Below are positions 62,989 to 64,000 of a stretch of 64,000 nucleotides of DNA, piece by piece (position 1 is the first letter of the stretch; every line of letters begins with the position of its first letter). The translations under genes and the position numbers were made by a program. The notes beneath the pieces are model-generated. The model was not told the origin of the DNA, did no database searches, and saw nothing but the letters and a program-made list of their open reading frames with translations. Source of the stretch: Spirosoma lacussanchae (GTDB lineage Bacteria > Bacteroidota > Bacteroidia > Cytophagales > Spirosomataceae); NCBI RefSeq assembly GCF_005870035.1, contig NZ_SWJG01000002.1, forward strand, positions 641,728 to 705,727, read 5' to 3'.

Positions 62989-63579
62989 TTAAAACCGGTA
63001 AGCGCCTGTCAAGCCAGCACTCGACGAGTTGAAGCCAGCTTGGAAACGATACAAAGCTGTGCCACTACCAAATGAACCACTAGCCGTGATCGCGGGAATC
63101 AGCTCGGCGCTGACATACCACCTGGCATTCAGATTGTACTGTGCACCTAGAACAAAGCCTACGCCGACAGAAGGCGTGACAATGAGCAAACTGGAGCCTG
63201 TGTAGGTGGTGCTGGCTCCATTGCCATCACTCACCGTCAAACTGCCTGTGTTGGAGGAGTTCAAGCTCAGACTGGCAATCAGTTCAGTGCCATAAACAAA
63301 CTGGAGTTTATCAGTAATAGTCCTACGCTTTTCTTTGCCCGCAGCTCCCCCCACGGAGAAGCCGATCAGGTTGTTATTTTGAATAAAGTTGGCACTCAAG
63401 TTGCCAAAGGCCAGCCGATACCGGCGGAAAGTATTTTCCTGAAGTTGTTTTTTGTAGACGAGCCCAAAGCTGCTGAAGTCGGTGAGTCGCAAGCCAATTT
63501 CTCGCTTCGGAGCGTCCTGGGCAAAGAGAGATGAAGTTAGCAATAAGCAAGCCAGCAACAAGGGAAAGAGAAGTTTCAT
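62989..63579 (-). CDS. Outer-membrane beta-barrel protein
   Basis: A 196-residue exported protein with signal peptide (KLLFPLLLACLLLTSSLFAQ). Alternating beta strands with 'FSVGGAAGKEKRR' and 'GVGFVLGAQYNLNARWYVSA' turns, ending in 'SAGLTGAYRF' with the terminal Phe typical of outer-membrane barrels. Resembles the small porin/OmpX-like Bacteroidota proteins. Function unknown. It lies close to an IS3 element. Confidence 0.7.
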   Translation of the reverse strand: MKLLFPLLLACLLLTSSLFAQDAPKREIGLRLTDFSSFGLVYKKQLQENTFRRYRLAFGNLSANFIQNNNLIGFSVGGAAGKEKRRTITDKLQFVYGTELIASLSLNSSNTGSLTVSDGNGASTTYTGSSLLIVTPSVGVGFVLGAQYNLNARWYVSAELIPAITASGSFGSGTALYRFQAGFNSSSAGLTGAYRF

Positions 63580-63929
63580 TGTCGATTAGGTAGATTAGCC
63601 TGCAAGTTACGAGTCTTAAAATCAGATCAACCCTTATCGTTTGTTCATTGAAGCAAAGCCTTGAACGCACACTCATCTCACTTTGGGGAGGGAATTTGCA
63701 GAACAATAGCGTTTATCCGACTGCGATTTACAAGCTTTTGGAATGGGTCGAAGTCTACGTCAACTGCGTCCGGATCGAGCGGGTAAACTAGGGCCATTTT
63801 GCGCTCTAGTTATCATAAGCAAGATTGTACAATAACTCAAAAAAAAGTACAACTCCTGACTACTTTGATCAGTTGGACCTGCTACATTTGACTGGACATT
63901 AAGTTAAGTGTGATCTAACTTAGTGAACC
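63580..63929. other. Intergenic region reaching the IS3 left end
   Basis: About 350 bp with no gene. It carries the upstream region of the barrel gene and, to the right, the left end of the IS3-type element. The exact terminal repeat cannot be set without the right end. Confidence 0.5.
63897..63925 (+). promoter_or_regulatory. Hairpin immediately before the transposase start
   Basis: CATTAAGTTA (63897-63906) and TAACTTAGTG (63916-63925) can pair over 10 bp with one wobble, ending 4 bp before the ATG. Such a structure can limit translation from read-through transcripts in IS elements. Confidence 0.5.
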
Positions 63930-64000
63930 ATGAAAACCAGCAGAAGACAGTACGACGAGGAGTTCAAACGGATGGCCGTCGAGCTCTCCCTAGCTAAAGA
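63930..64000 (+). mobile_element. IS3-family orfA, 5' end only (cut by window end)
   Basis: ATG at 63930 opens 'MKTSRRQYDEEFKRMAVELS', the start of a HTH_Tnp_1-type IS3-family OrfA. The sequence ends 71 bp into the frame, so the element's length and its right end are not visible. It marks further mobile DNA beyond the window. Confidence 0.85.

Overview
This 64 kb window looks like chromosome of a Bacteroidota bacterium of the Cytophagales, most like Spirosoma and relatives. The signs are a SusC/SusD pair, DUF5916/CBM9, DUF4861, DUF2490 and PD40-OmpA proteins, lipoproteins with a 'CKK' type lipobox, TAnnTTTG-type -7 promoter elements, and little sign of Shine-Dalgarno sites. Most of the window is GC-rich, densely coding and free of mobile genes. 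The last 7 kb, downstream of a tRNA-Glu gene, is different: AT-richer, gene-poor and full of remnants.

Layout. (1) 1-4.6 kb: small envelope proteins (two lipoproteins, a DUF2490 protein, an outer-membrane barrel and two small secreted proteins). The two rightward genes share a near-identical promoter layout. (2) 4.6-10.8 kb, minus strand: an apparent operon of a Tat-secreted putative glycosidase, a LctP-type 2-hydroxyacid permease, a D-2-hydroxyacid dehydrogenase and a glycerate kinase. It reads as a pathway that releases, imports and phosphorylates glycerate or a related acid. (3) 10.8-12.1 kb: an AT-rich gene desert, followed by a small possible DNA-binding protein. (4) 12.6-29.9 kb: a polysaccharide-utilization locus with a DUF4861 protein, two LacI regulators, SusC, SusD, an alpha/alpha-toroid protein, a sodium:solute symporter, a GH2 glycosidase and an FAD oxidoreductase. 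A striking double palindromic operator lies between lacI and susC, and a palindromic repeat is translated in frame inside the oxidoreductase. (5) 30-32.6 kb: small metabolic genes. (6) 32.6-43.8 kb, minus strand: a surface-glycan cluster with an AlgJ/AlgX-like SGNH protein, a 919-residue anchored protein, a UDP-galactopyranose-mutase-like flavoprotein, a GT2, an acyltransferase-3 and two large GT-C-like membrane proteins. (7) 43.8-56.7 kb: OmpA-PD40, alpha-amylase lipoprotein, rpe, ligA, dapA, a small membrane lipoprotein, a DUF5916 protein and an M14 peptidase. (8) 56.8-64 kb: tRNA-Glu followed by a truncated integrase, a frameshifted orphan gene, umuDC, a large lipoprotein with a glycine-rich hydrophobic segment, an outer-membrane barrel and the start of an IS3-family orfA. 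This is best read as a decayed integrative island at a tRNA.

The two carbohydrate regions (2 and 4) are the most likely places for undescribed biochemistry. Region 2 couples a secreted hydrolase to glycerate assimilation. Region 4 lacks any familiar polysaccharide lyase or GH43/GH28-type enzyme, but carries uncharacterised DUF4861, toroid and FAD proteins. All functional statements come from sequence motifs and family knowledge; no database search was run.
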